A stretch of DNA of 64,000 nt, taken from positions 1 to 64,000 of the forward strand of contig JAFUEP010000044.1 of NCBI GenBank assembly GCA_017470345.1. The letters are read 5' to 3'. Each line of letters starts with the position of its first letter. Within the stretch, counting starts at the first letter, position 1. Below, piece by piece: positions 51,001-59,382 of the stretch. The notes under the pieces were generated by a model that worked only from the letters and a program-made list of their open reading frames with translations, did no database searches and had not been told where the DNA came from. This stretch comes from Prevotella sp. GTDB taxonomy: Bacteria > Bacteroidota > Bacteroidia > Bacteroidales > Bacteroidaceae. The position numbers and the translations under genes are program-made.

Positions 51001-51526
51001 TGGGATAGATGTTCTGCGGCAGCGTGAACGAGATCTTCGAACCGCTGAGCGTGCCCTCGAGCCATCCCGGGCAGGACACCTGCGAGATGATGTACTTCAT
51101 GTAGACCTTGCCACCGTCGGCAAAGACCACCTCAGCCAGCTTGCCGACGGCCGGGTTCTCGTACACACCGAACAAGGAGTTGAAGAAGCTGTCGCCGTTG
51201 CGCTCATACAGCTGATAGCGGCCCTCAGGCTGGTCCGTGATGGGGGCGCCGACGCGGGCGGGAGCCTTGGCCACCTTCTGCCACGGCATGCTCAGGCGTC
51301 CGGCCTGGGCGCTGCGGGCAGCGTTGTCACGCATCATACGGCCCATGTCGGCCGTCAGCCGTCCGCGCTGCTGCTGCAGGTTGGGGCGCTGCTGGTTCTT
51401 ACTGGCGGCGAGCTGCGTCTGCCCAGGCTTCTGGGGCAGCTTCACCACACGCTTAGGCCCTGCTTGGGCCACTGTTGCCGTTGCCACGAACAGGGCAACG
51501 AGCATCATCATGGTAAATTTCTTCAT
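48062..51526 (-). CDS. large Omp28-like secreted protein, fusion form
   Basis: 1154 aa from MKKFTMMMLVALFVATATVAQ (signal peptide); the -7 box TATTTTTG at 51566-51573 supports this start. The N-terminal ~530 residues (LPQNIYPMGDDENYYAMA, AWVKGTIAGDKATFKSGQYL, IQTVYRGGGEEHRSEITW) match the separate protein at 55778-57523. The C-terminal ~600 residues carry the Omp28/thioredoxin-like module with EEYTGTWCGWCTRGFVALE and match the separate protein at 53896-55758. The tail QYFDLSGRQLSSRAKGAG is a C-terminal sorting-like motif. The function of Omp28-type proteins is unknown. Confidence 0.85.
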   Translation of the reverse strand: MKKFTMMMLVALFVATATVAQAGPKRVVKLPQKPGQTQLAASKNQQRPNLQQQRGRLTADMGRMMRDNAARSAQAGRLSMPWQKVAKAPARVGAPITDQPEGRYQLYERNGDSFFNSLFGVYENPAVGKLAEVVFADGGKVYMKYIISQVSCPGWLEGTLSGSKISFTLPQNIYPMGDDENYYAMAMQYDAAEQTYVGVKGETTVTMDYDAATGEISLTSGDYATGDMIIGLAEPDGVWTGYGDWNFTMTVADEEPVSAPADLETEEYVILADGFEGTIANVGFVGNDIYVQGLYPAMPEAWVKGTIAGDKATFKSGQYLGPDFENISLQYLISATSETTHVEDPEWGDYDETYYFVSDADIVFNYDAATKTLSEGSMFMVNAGVSEVSYVICYENCVIKPFVEVAATPMAPTSVDYTELGYDYYTYGYGWSYLDVTIVPNDVDGNYIKPDKLSYIIWTRVNGEEKPLTLSTHDYMYIDDDMTEIPYGFTEEWDIYAQGTLQELYLYVIGFEAIGVQTVYRGGGEEHRSEITWTDVWGTGSEIQPDAATPDYPEVDPSDVGGSISYGAYTGNESRVTFGDWKPQTYDVAMKVEDAAIVGSYIESVTFNLRTIAGLSNLKVWLSSQLRVEDGQNVPDLVSVPVDMPTRTGDVTVTLPKPYIIPEEGVYVGYSFDLSESAYSERNMPITIVSEVKPSGLFVHSTGGIMKWLDFSEIVGGSACINVTLGGSQVKLNAVAPVDGQTVYVKAGEQATATIDFVNHGSEGIKSLDVEYDFNGLTQRQHITPESPVKGFFGLTYTYTLSLPIVNNAGTYELGVKVVKVNGVDNEEEAAPASTDIVVVNSMPKHRALLEEYTGTWCGWCTRGFVALELLKELYPNDYVCVSYHNGDPMEITSYYPSEVAGFPSAWVDRGIEVDPFNGLEEEGFHVTDVLDWRNSMFGMADISAAATLNEEANTVDVEASVVFPFDADDAQFALEYILVEDGLTGEGSDWTQQNYYAGMDAEEELAEFTSGESSIKGLVFNDVVVMQSELGGIFESLPTVLQADAPVSHAYSFELDYAMNTSFEPIIQDVNQLSVVALIVNTATGEVCNAIRVPVTTGGDATAIQTVGGQGRTVSSVQYFDLSGRQLSSRAKGAGIVRINYADGTSRTMKVMK

Positions 51527-51964
51527 AAGCAAATCGTTTTTTAAAAAAAAGAATATTTCCGAGTGCAAAAATAACGATTTATTATTGAAACAACAAATTT
51601 CTTTGCACTTTTTTACCACAAAATTCTTCGGTTGACATAAATCAAGGTCAGCATCCTTAATAAAGGTGAAGTCCAAACACCGACAGCGACATGAAGGTAT
51701 CCGGATTCAGAATTTTCTTTACACTGCAAAAAGAAGTGCCGCTTCTCAGCCCGAAAAGCGGCACTTCTCGCATCAAAAAGCGGCACTTCTCGAGGCGAAA
51801 AGCACCGCTTCTTTTTTCACGATTTTACATTATGCTCATTTTCAGGTAATTACGTAATGTTTTAGAAAATTACGAATTTCTTTTACATTTCAACCTGATT
51901 TTTCTTCATAAAAGCCGATGACGGCATGATTAAAGATACAGACCCCTCCCCTTGCGGGGACGAC
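51527..51964. other. intergenic region with promoter and family G repeats
   Basis: 438 bp without a gene. The -7 box for the large fusion gene is at 51566-51573. From 51730 to 51816 GAAGTGCCGCTTCTC, GAAAAGCGGCACTTCTCG (twice) and GAAAAGCACCGCTTCTTTTTT make up a family G cluster that can act as a terminator for the lipoprotein gene on its right. A short CCCCTTGCGGGG hairpin follows at about 51947. Confidence 0.6.
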
Positions 51965-52453
51965 TCATTTTACGACCTCAAACTCTGCGGAAGCGGTCAC
52001 CCAGCGATGATCGTCGTAAGCCCTGAAATATGACACGGCCTTGTATCGCCCCACCTTATAAATATATTTATAGGTTTCAAAACTGAAGCACCATATCTCT
52101 TTTTGGTGGGGATCAACACCCGATGCTACACTCACCCTTAAAGGAGTACTATACTTCTTCTTGGTCTGCAAAGGAATCCATTTGCCCTCAGACCAAATGA
52201 AGATTTCATTGTGGTCATGCTGGCACCATGTATCAGTCCTATTGACATACGTAACAAAGACGAGACCTTCCCTGTCATTTACCGGGAATTTCTTTGTCCT
52301 CGGGCTGATGGTCATCTGCATCTCTTCCAAAAGCGTATCAGCCACCTCTTCTGCTTTGGCCATCTCTTGCCCGGCAGGCATCTCATTCGTTTGGCTAAAA
52401 GAACAGGACGAAAAGACAAAAAGCAGTATCAATGCAACAAAAACTGTCATCAT
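51965..52453 (-). CDS. small AT-rich lipoprotein, family unknown
   Basis: 162 aa. Signal peptide with lipobox FSSC (Cys17, LLFVFSSCSFSQ). The mature domain (KFPVNDREGLVFVTYVNRTD, TWCQHDHNEIFIWSEGKWIP, RVSVASGVDPHQKEIWCFSF) appears all-beta, perhaps Ig-like; I cannot name a family. It follows the trypsin-like protease gene by 12 bp on the same strand and shares its lower GC, so the two were probably acquired together and may work together. Confidence 0.7.
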   Translation of the reverse strand: MMTVFVALILLFVFSSCSFSQTNEMPAGQEMAKAEEVADTLLEEMQMTISPRTKKFPVNDREGLVFVTYVNRTDTWCQHDHNEIFIWSEGKWIPLQTKKKYSTPLRVSVASGVDPHQKEIWCFSFETYKYIYKVGRYKAVSYFRAYDDHRWVTASAEFEVVK

Positions 52454-52465
52454 AAAAAGGAAATA

Positions 52466-53779
52466 TTAATATCTTTCTAATCCAAATACATTTAGAATAT
52501 TATCTGCCTTTGAAAAAACAGAGATATGCCTATTATTTACAGAATCACAATAGCTTGCAGAATGGACACCTACCGTAGCCCTGACTCCTGTTAAAGAATA
52601 ATAAGTATAAACGATACCACCACTATCACCAAAATCAGAATAATATGTAGCAGCCATCATATCGTGAACATGGATAGTATTGCTTTGTGAAATAGTCAAC
52701 ACACCAGAATAACACGTCGATAGCACCACACCTGTTGTTCTTCCAGTTCTATATCCTCTTTTATTAATAATAGTCCCAACACCAGGCACAATGACATCTG
52801 TTGAAAGGGTTACAACGAGAGTATCTGGTGGGTTTATCATAGACATATCAAACTCCATTATATTAAGTGGGTGAAAAGCTATGCGCTGAAGGGACGGCCG
52901 TGGATTTTCATCCACTTCCACAAAAGCGGCATCCATACTTCCCGCTACTTGTTTGGGATAAGCAATACCTATGTAATAACTATGATAGAATGCAGAGTCA
53001 GAAAGTAAATGACCTGCCGTTACCATTCCAACAGTAGAAGTATCATTAACAAAGCGTGCCCTAAAAGCCATGGACCCATATGTTGATTCTCCTATCTTCC
53101 TCGATATAAAGCCGCCAGGCTTCAAATCCATATCACCTGTCATATCTATAGGATTAGGCATAGGTCCACTATCAAGCATCATATGGACTTTCACATATAC
53201 GACAGCTGGAAAATCGATTACTGATGATCGTAATTCATCAATAAGCGAAGCATCATCGTTCACTAACCCTACAACAATACGATTATTTCTGTCATCAATA
53301 TAATACATTTTTAAATTCTTTTGGATATTCGGTGGTAAAAGTTCTATTTGTTCGTCCAAATAATGCATAAAGTCTAATAGTTCTTGATAAGAATATTTAC
53401 AGTCTTTATAATCCACGATCTTATCATTCCTAAGAATCTTTCCTATCGTGTCCCTTCCTATGCCGTTTTTTAAAAGAATTACCAGTCGACCTTCCTCTGT
53501 TATGTAAGCACCTCCATAATAATTTGGATATCTTTTAGAAAACTTGTACTCCTTATCATCTCGTCCTATTCTTTTTAGCAAATAGGTATACAACTCATTT
53601 GCCAGGATTTGACGACTTGCATCTCCATCTTTAATCTTAGCATTACAGGCATCACTCATTTTTTCCATTTGTACATCCATCCCACTTTCTACGTGAATCG
53701 GATCTATTATATCGTCGCATGCCAGTATCAACATAATAAAAATCATTAACAATATACCATAATTGATAGATTTCATCAT
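52466..53779 (-). CDS. AT-rich trypsin-like serine protease lipoprotein
   Basis: 437 aa. Signal peptide with lipobox LILAC (Cys21). A helical pro-region (about 30-190) precedes a chymotrypsin-fold domain with the catalytic triad signature: VTAGHLL (His, near 255), DAAFVEV (Asp, near 290) and DFGDSGGIVYTYY (Ser, near 390). The pattern suits the alpha-lytic/streptogrisin-type S1 proteases, whose pro-region is needed for folding. The base composition is far lower in GC than neighbours, and it interrupts the two Omp28-like loci; transfer is likely. Confidence 0.8.
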   Translation of the reverse strand: MMKSINYGILLMIFIMLILACDDIIDPIHVESGMDVQMEKMSDACNAKIKDGDASRQILANELYTYLLKRIGRDDKEYKFSKRYPNYYGGAYITEEGRLVILLKNGIGRDTIGKILRNDKIVDYKDCKYSYQELLDFMHYLDEQIELLPPNIQKNLKMYYIDDRNNRIVVGLVNDDASLIDELRSSVIDFPAVVYVKVHMMLDSGPMPNPIDMTGDMDLKPGGFISRKIGESTYGSMAFRARFVNDTSTVGMVTAGHLLSDSAFYHSYYIGIAYPKQVAGSMDAAFVEVDENPRPSLQRIAFHPLNIMEFDMSMINPPDTLVVTLSTDVIVPGVGTIINKRGYRTGRTTGVVLSTCYSGVLTISQSNTIHVHDMMAATYYSDFGDSGGIVYTYYSLTGVRATVGVHSASYCDSVNNRHISVFSKADNILNVFGLERY

Positions 53780-53895
53780 CTTTTCACTTTTATTATTTCT
53801 TCAAAAAAATTTCATTTAATATAAGAAGAGACGGAGACGACAGTAAGCATGACTCTGCCTGCCGGCGTTCCGCCTCTTCACATGAAAGAAAAGAA

Positions 53896-55758
53896 TTACA
53901 TTCGGATCTTCGACGTGCGCACCTGGCCGTTGGCAGTCGTCTCAGCCTTGATGTAGAGACTGCCCTGGCGAGGCATCACCACGCGGCGGCCCTGCAGGTC
54001 GTAGTAGTCGACGTGGCTGACGGTCTCATCCTGCGTGAGGGCCGGACGGGCGATGCCCGTCGTCACCGACGACAGGCCGGCCATGGCCTTGTTGGCATTG
54101 ACGATCGAGCCGTCGCGGGTGTCGATGACGAGGGCGATGACACGCAGCTGCTGCTTGTCCTGCACGATGTTCTGGCCCGACGTGTTCACGACGTCCTGCA
54201 TGCGGAACGCGTAGCTGTACTGCTGGGCCACGTCGGCCACGATGGGAGCCGTGAGCGAGCCCTCGATGCCGGCGATGCCCGACCGGGCGACGATGACATC
54301 ATTGAAGACGAGGCCCTTGATGCTGCGGCTGCCCTGCGTGAACTGGTCCATCGACTCCGGCCAGCCCTCCTCGCCGGCGTAGTAGTTCGACTGGGTCCAG
54401 CCGCTCTCCGTGCCGGTCATGCCGTCCTGCGTGAGCACGAAGCCGAGCTCGTAGGGGCAGTCGGCCCGCTCGACGGGGAAGGTGACGTAGGCCGTGGCCT
54501 TGAGCGTCTCATCGTCGGTCCACTCGCTCTCCACCTCCACGGCAGCGGGGGCGAAGACGCTGCAGGCCTGCAGCCAGGCCTGGTCGATGCCAAACGTGCC
54601 GTACTGGCTGTTGCCGCAGAAGGCGTCGGTCTGCCCCTTACGGTCGAGCCAGCAGTCGGGGAATCCGTTGACGTCGCTGGGGAACTGCGAGGTGATCTCC
54701 ATCGGGTCGCCATTGTGATAGCTGATGCCGATGAAGTCGTCAGGATAGAGGCGGTTCATCTCCTCCAGGCCCACGAAGCCGCGGGGGCAGTAGCCGCACC
54801 ACGTGCCGGTGTACTCCTCGACGACGGAGCGGTGCTTGGGCAGCGTGTTGTAGACGTTGCAGACGCCGCTGACCGAGGGATAGGCATCCTCGTTAGCCTC
54901 ACCGTTCACCTTCGTGATGGTGATCGTATAGGGATAGGCCCCCTTCTCGCTCAAGGCCGGCAGTTCGAAGGGCACCGTGGTAAAGCGACCATAGATGTTC
55001 TTCACGTAGACACTCTGCTGGTTGGTAAACGTCTGGCCGTCGATCTCAAGGGTGTACTCCACGTTGCGGATGCCCTTGTTGCCGTGGTTGACCAGCTCGA
55101 ACTCGTCCCACCACGACTGGCCCGTCTTGATGTTCACTTCGGGAGCCCAGACGGCCGAGGCGGCATTCTGCATCACGCCGTCGCCGGCGAGCACCACCTG
55201 CATGGCCAGCTGGCCGGCGTTGGGATAGAGCGAGCGCCAGGCTGTGCGGTAGACCTTGGTGGTGTGGATATAGAAGCCATCGGGCGAGGTGTACTGCGTC
55301 GTCTTGACCGGTCGGGCAGCCTCGTCGGTGGCCTTGGCCACATCGAACGAATAGCCGACGTAGACGCCCTCGGCAGTGATCGTGTAAGGCTCGTCGAAGA
55401 CCACCTCGACGTCGGTCGTGGAGATCTCGAACGCCTGCTTGCAGATGTCAGGCTCGCCGGCCTTCGACGACTTGACGGCCGGCAGCGCCTTGGTCAGCCA
55501 GGCATGGGCATTGCTCAGCTGCTCGGTCTGGGCGAAGCTGATGCGCACGGCCTTCACCTGGAGGCCCACCAGGGCCGGGTCGGCCAGCCGGAGGGCCACG
55601 TCGTAGGTCTCGGCGTTCTTGCCGCCCGTGCCGTAGTCTAGTTCATGATCGCCCAGACAGTAGACAATCTCGTTGTCGGCCTGCTGGGCGAAGGCAGTGC
55701 CCTGGACGCCAAGGGCCAGGGCAGCTGCCATCGAGAGAAAATATCTTGGAAAAATCAT
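53896..55758 (-). CDS. Omp28-like thioredoxin-fold secreted protein
   Basis: 620 aa. Signal peptide (LSMAAALALGVQGTAFAQ). An N-terminal lectin-like beta domain (TYDVALRLADPALVGLQVKA; TAEGVYVGYSFD), then the Omp28 module with EEYTGTWCGYCPRGFVGLEE (CxxC) and SYHNGDPMEITSQFPSDVNG. C-terminal motif DYYDLQGRRVVMPRQGS suggests a surface-sorting tail. It corresponds to the C-terminal half of the 1154-aa protein at 48062-51526. It is 19 bp downstream of the gene for the matching N-terminal half. Confidence 0.85.
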   Translation of the reverse strand: MIFPRYFLSMAAALALGVQGTAFAQQADNEIVYCLGDHELDYGTGGKNAETYDVALRLADPALVGLQVKAVRISFAQTEQLSNAHAWLTKALPAVKSSKAGEPDICKQAFEISTTDVEVVFDEPYTITAEGVYVGYSFDVAKATDEAARPVKTTQYTSPDGFYIHTTKVYRTAWRSLYPNAGQLAMQVVLAGDGVMQNAASAVWAPEVNIKTGQSWWDEFELVNHGNKGIRNVEYTLEIDGQTFTNQQSVYVKNIYGRFTTVPFELPALSEKGAYPYTITITKVNGEANEDAYPSVSGVCNVYNTLPKHRSVVEEYTGTWCGYCPRGFVGLEEMNRLYPDDFIGISYHNGDPMEITSQFPSDVNGFPDCWLDRKGQTDAFCGNSQYGTFGIDQAWLQACSVFAPAAVEVESEWTDDETLKATAYVTFPVERADCPYELGFVLTQDGMTGTESGWTQSNYYAGEEGWPESMDQFTQGSRSIKGLVFNDVIVARSGIAGIEGSLTAPIVADVAQQYSYAFRMQDVVNTSGQNIVQDKQQLRVIALVIDTRDGSIVNANKAMAGLSSVTTGIARPALTQDETVSHVDYYDLQGRRVVMPRQGSLYIKAETTANGQVRTSKIRM

Positions 55759-55777
55759 GTTGGCAGTGTTTGGGGTT

Positions 55778-57523
55778 TCACTTGCGGACTACCTTTACCA
55801 TCCTTCCGTCGCGGTTCATAAGCAGCAGACCGCGGGCACCGGCCTTGACACTACGGCCCTGCAGGTCGAAGACGCGGCTGGCGTCGGAGCGAAGCTCCGT
55901 GATGCCACGGACGCCGACGGTGATATTCTCGTAAGGCTCGACGGTGGTCTCGCCCGTGTTCACGTTGTACCAGACGATGTTGGAGCGCATCTCGACGCCG
56001 CTGCCACGGTAGATGGTCTGCAGACCGACGTTCTCGGCGGGCTGGAAGAACAGCAGCAGGTAGTTGGAGCGGATGCCGTAGACGCTCGTGCCGTAGGGGA
56101 TCTCCTCGAGGTCCTCCTCGAGGTCCTCATACTCTGCGGTCTCGAAGATGAAGGGCTCGTTGTCGACATAGACCATGTACGACAGCTTTTCGGGCAGCAG
56201 ATACTCGCCGTTGACACCGGTGGCGTTGATGTAGAAGTCCAGCTCGGCACTCTCATAGCTCTCGTCATATTCCCACCAGTAGTCAATCTCGGGATCGGCA
56301 GGCACGGCGGGCGTCTCGACGAAGTACTTGATGTTGATCTCGTTGAAGTAGGCGGCGTAGTAGATGGCGTCGCGCTTGCCGTCGATGTAGATGGCGGCGG
56401 TGGTGCTCATCTCACGGGTCTCGGCGTTGTAGTCGAAGACGGTCTGGTCGGTGATGGTGCCGTAGTCATAGTAGGAGGGATTCTCGGGGTCGGATTCGTC
56501 GAGGAGCGTCTCCACCGTGGCGGTGTGGGCCCACTCGAAGGTGCCGTAGTACTCATCGTAGCCCAGATACTGCTGGTTGTCGACCACCACCTTGTCGCCC
56601 TCGATGCGGCCTTTCACCCAGCCCGGCGTGCGGGTGTAGAGCTTCAGGTAGACGGCGTCGTCCTCGAAGGCCACGTCGATCATCTGCGAGTTCAGGCTGT
56701 TCACGTTCTTATAGGTCACGATCATCTGCTCGATGGTGGCATCGGCTGACGGCTCGAAGTACTTCTCGTCGTTGATCTTGGTCGACAGGTTCCAGTAGTA
56801 CTCGTTGTTGGTGTAGTAGCCGCTCTCGTAGTCATCGCCCTCCTCGGCCTCGTACCAATAGACCGAGCCATAGATATAAGGAGGCACGTCGCCAGCCTCG
56901 GCCTTCATCTCGTCGATGCTCTCGAGCACACCGTTGCCCTTGTAGAGCAGCTTGATGTCGGGATTGTCGGCAACGTGGATGTTCTCGGCCTCGGTGGCCT
57001 CGTCGTACTCGTAGGCAATGCGGGCGATCTCGTACTCATGGACGCCGCCATAGAAGTCCTCGTAGTAGCCCGTGGGCTGCTGGCGGATGACGACGGTGTC
57101 GCCCTCGGCCCGCTCGGCCTTCACCCAGTAGTAGACATCGAGACCGGCATTGGGCGTCAGGCCCTGAATATATATGTTGCCGTCGGTGCCCTCGATGACG
57201 GTCATCTTGCCGGCGTCGGTCGTGGCGTCGCTCCAGCCGTAGAGCCAGTTGTAGAACAGACCGCTGTAGCTGGCGAAGAGCTCATAGGCCGTGCCCTCGG
57301 GCTGTGCTTCGATGCCGGCGCGGCGCGGGGCCTTAGCCGTGGCGGCCGGTTTCTGTCCCATCATCATCTGATGGCGCTGCTGAGCGGTCATGTCGCGCTT
57401 TGCGACACGCTGGTTCATCTGGATGCCCTGCGGGGCGGTGAGCTGACTGCGCAGGCTGCCCTGTGCAAATGTCAATGTCGTAGCCATAAGGGCCACCAGA
57501 GTGACAAGTGTAAATTTTTTCAT
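55778..57523 (-). CDS. secreted beta-repeat protein, partner of the Omp28-like protein
   Basis: 581 aa from MKKFTLVTLVALMATTLTFA (signal peptide). The mature region has three or more similar ~60-residue beta units with the pattern Y.QGL/YLKLYTRTPGWVKGRIEGD...QYLGYD; the end has a RVFDLQGRSVKAGARG sorting-like motif. It corresponds to the N-terminal half of the large fusion protein downstream. Function unknown. The gene lies downstream of a TPR-AraC regulator, and its -7 box sits in a perfect palindrome (57561-57586). Confidence 0.8.
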   Translation of the reverse strand: MKKFTLVTLVALMATTLTFAQGSLRSQLTAPQGIQMNQRVAKRDMTAQQRHQMMMGQKPAATAKAPRRAGIEAQPEGTAYELFASYSGLFYNWLYGWSDATTDAGKMTVIEGTDGNIYIQGLTPNAGLDVYYWVKAERAEGDTVVIRQQPTGYYEDFYGGVHEYEIARIAYEYDEATEAENIHVADNPDIKLLYKGNGVLESIDEMKAEAGDVPPYIYGSVYWYEAEEGDDYESGYYTNNEYYWNLSTKINDEKYFEPSADATIEQMIVTYKNVNSLNSQMIDVAFEDDAVYLKLYTRTPGWVKGRIEGDKVVVDNQQYLGYDEYYGTFEWAHTATVETLLDESDPENPSYYDYGTITDQTVFDYNAETREMSTTAAIYIDGKRDAIYYAAYFNEINIKYFVETPAVPADPEIDYWWEYDESYESAELDFYINATGVNGEYLLPEKLSYMVYVDNEPFIFETAEYEDLEEDLEEIPYGTSVYGIRSNYLLLFFQPAENVGLQTIYRGSGVEMRSNIVWYNVNTGETTVEPYENITVGVRGITELRSDASRVFDLQGRSVKAGARGLLLMNRDGRMVKVVRK

Positions 57524-57560
57524 ACGCTTTTCAGTTAAATTAAAACATAAATACACAAAA

Positions 57561-57586
57561 AAGATACCGCAAAGGTACGGTATCTT
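57561..57586. promoter_or_regulatory. promoter with palindromic operator around the -7 box
   Basis: AAGATACCG-CAAAGGTA-CGGTATCTT: two perfect 9-bp inverted arms with the minus-strand -7 box TACCTTTG (57570-57577) filling the loop. A dimeric regulator bound here would block the promoter. The nearest regulator gene is the TPR-AraC protein 70 bp upstream. Confidence 0.7.
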
Positions 57587-57656
57587 CACTAATTATTCGG
57601 GAAAAGCGTCGTGGAAGAATGAACGAAATCATTATTTCGTTCAAAAAACGGCGGTT

Positions 57657-59306
57657 TCATCGCATTTCCTCGTCCTGTTTCTGGCGGGCTATGCGCTGAT
57701 ATTCCGACGGCTGGAGCCCCGTCTGGCGGCGGAAGACGGCTGCGAAGTTGCTCCGGCTGCGATAGCCCAGGCTCAAGGCGATGGCTTCGATGGTGTAGCC
57801 CCCGAAGCGTTCGTCGTCGGAGAGTCGTCGGCAGGCCTCGCGCACACGATACTCGCCGAGCAGCTGGTTGAAGTTGCGGCCATAGCACTCGTTGATGACC
57901 TGCGAGATGCGCTCCTTCGACTCGCCCGTGAGCTCGGCCAGCCGCTGCAGCGAGAAGTCGGGCGCACAGATGGTGTCGGTCTGCCGCATGACCTCATCGA
58001 TGCGGCTGACGAGCAGGCTCTTGTCGTCGGCCGTCAGCCGGCTGCGCTGGTATTTGGGCTCCACGCCGACGGGTTGACGGAGCAGTTGTTCGTTCTTCAT
58101 GAAGAGCTGCTCGTTCTTCTGCCGCAGCGACCGGTTCTTTCTCTGGACCACCAGCAGGAACAAGCCCAACAGCATGGCCACCGCCACGGCCCCGACGGCA
58201 ACAACCAGGTTGGTGCGCCGCCAGTATTCGCTGTTCATCATCTGCTCATTACTCTTCTCAAGGTCGAGCAGGAAGCGCTCCTCGCCCATCGTGCCGACAT
58301 TCGACATGAGGTCGAACGAGTCAGCCATCTGGCGGTAGGCGAGCTCGGCCTCGCGGGCCTGCCCCTCCTGTCCGCTGCGGCGCAGGAATTCGGCCAGTGT
58401 GCGCTGGCGCAGCACCATCGCGTCCCACATCTCCAGCTGGCGGGCCCGGGCGATCTGGCGGCGCAGCGTGGCGACGGCTTCGTCGTAGCGACGGTCCAAG
58501 GCCAGCACACGAGTCTGATAGTAGCGCGCCATGAGTTCATACCGGTCTGACTGCATGCTGGATGTGTCGATGGCAGCCACGGCGCTGTCGAGAGCGACGA
58601 GTGCGGCTGCGGGCTGACGGTGAGCCAGCTGGTCGACAGCCGTGCACACCCAGTTGGTGTAGCCGACCATTGGCACGCTGTCAGGCACCCCCAGAGCCCG
58701 GTAGCGGCGCATGTCGTCGGACAACATTCCGGCGGAGTCGTTCTCCATGACCAGACTCACCAAGGCGTTGAAAGCCCCGATGAGCAGGTCCCAGGCCTCG
58801 CGGTCGGCTGCGGAGTCGATAGCCTTGCGGAATTTCGAGACGGCCTCGCGCCCGTCGATGTCGCCACGGTTCTTGGCCTGCTGCTCGTTTTCGAGATTGG
58901 CCAGTCCGAGATAGATGTAAGGCAGATAGCGGCTGTCGTTCTGCTGGGCCAGGTCGAGCGAGCGCAGCATATAGGCATAGGCCTTGCGATAGTCGTAATA
59001 GTGGAACATGTAGATATAGCCGGAGTTGAAGAGCGACAGCACACAGTCGTCCATCGCCTCAGCTGGGGGCGTCTGGCCGGCATAGCGGGCATTCACGATG
59101 CTATAGCACACCATGGCACTGTCGGGCTGGTCCAGTTCCTTCAGGTAGCGGGTGCCCAAGGTGGTCAGCTGGTGGGTGGCGAGACGGCTGCAATACTGAT
59201 GGAAAGGATTCTTCGGCTCGGAAGCAACGGCGATGCCGACGACAGTCAGCATGAAGATGACAGCCAACAGCCGAATAATCCTATTGTGTTGCACAAGCCT
59301 ATACAT
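57657..59306 (-). CDS. membrane-anchored TPR-AraC type regulator
   Basis: 549 aa from MYRLVQHNRIIRLL. A signal/anchor helix is at about 8-28, then a TPR-like array (about 60-370; SGYIYMFHYYDYRKAYAYML, LARYYQTRVLALDRRYDEA), a second membrane helix (LVVAVGAVAVAMLLGLFLLV, near 385), a short coiled coil, and a C-terminal AraC/XylS HTH (FSLQRLAELTGESKERISQV, YTIEAIALSLGYRSRSNFAA). This is the Bacteroidota sensor-regulator plan with a periplasmic sensing part and cytosolic DNA-binding part. It probably controls the adjacent secreted-protein operon. Confidence 0.88.
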   Translation of the reverse strand: MYRLVQHNRIIRLLAVIFMLTVVGIAVASEPKNPFHQYCSRLATHQLTTLGTRYLKELDQPDSAMVCYSIVNARYAGQTPPAEAMDDCVLSLFNSGYIYMFHYYDYRKAYAYMLRSLDLAQQNDSRYLPYIYLGLANLENEQQAKNRGDIDGREAVSKFRKAIDSAADREAWDLLIGAFNALVSLVMENDSAGMLSDDMRRYRALGVPDSVPMVGYTNWVCTAVDQLAHRQPAAALVALDSAVAAIDTSSMQSDRYELMARYYQTRVLALDRRYDEAVATLRRQIARARQLEMWDAMVLRQRTLAEFLRRSGQEGQAREAELAYRQMADSFDLMSNVGTMGEERFLLDLEKSNEQMMNSEYWRRTNLVVAVGAVAVAMLLGLFLLVVQRKNRSLRQKNEQLFMKNEQLLRQPVGVEPKYQRSRLTADDKSLLVSRIDEVMRQTDTICAPDFSLQRLAELTGESKERISQVINECYGRNFNQLLGEYRVREACRRLSDDERFGGYTIEAIALSLGYRSRSNFAAVFRRQTGLQPSEYQRIARQKQDEEMR

Positions 59307-59382
59307 ATCTATTATATTATTCAACTTTGCTTGCTGGGAGTGAGGGGGAACACTCCCTTTCACTTCTTTTCACTCCAAAAGG

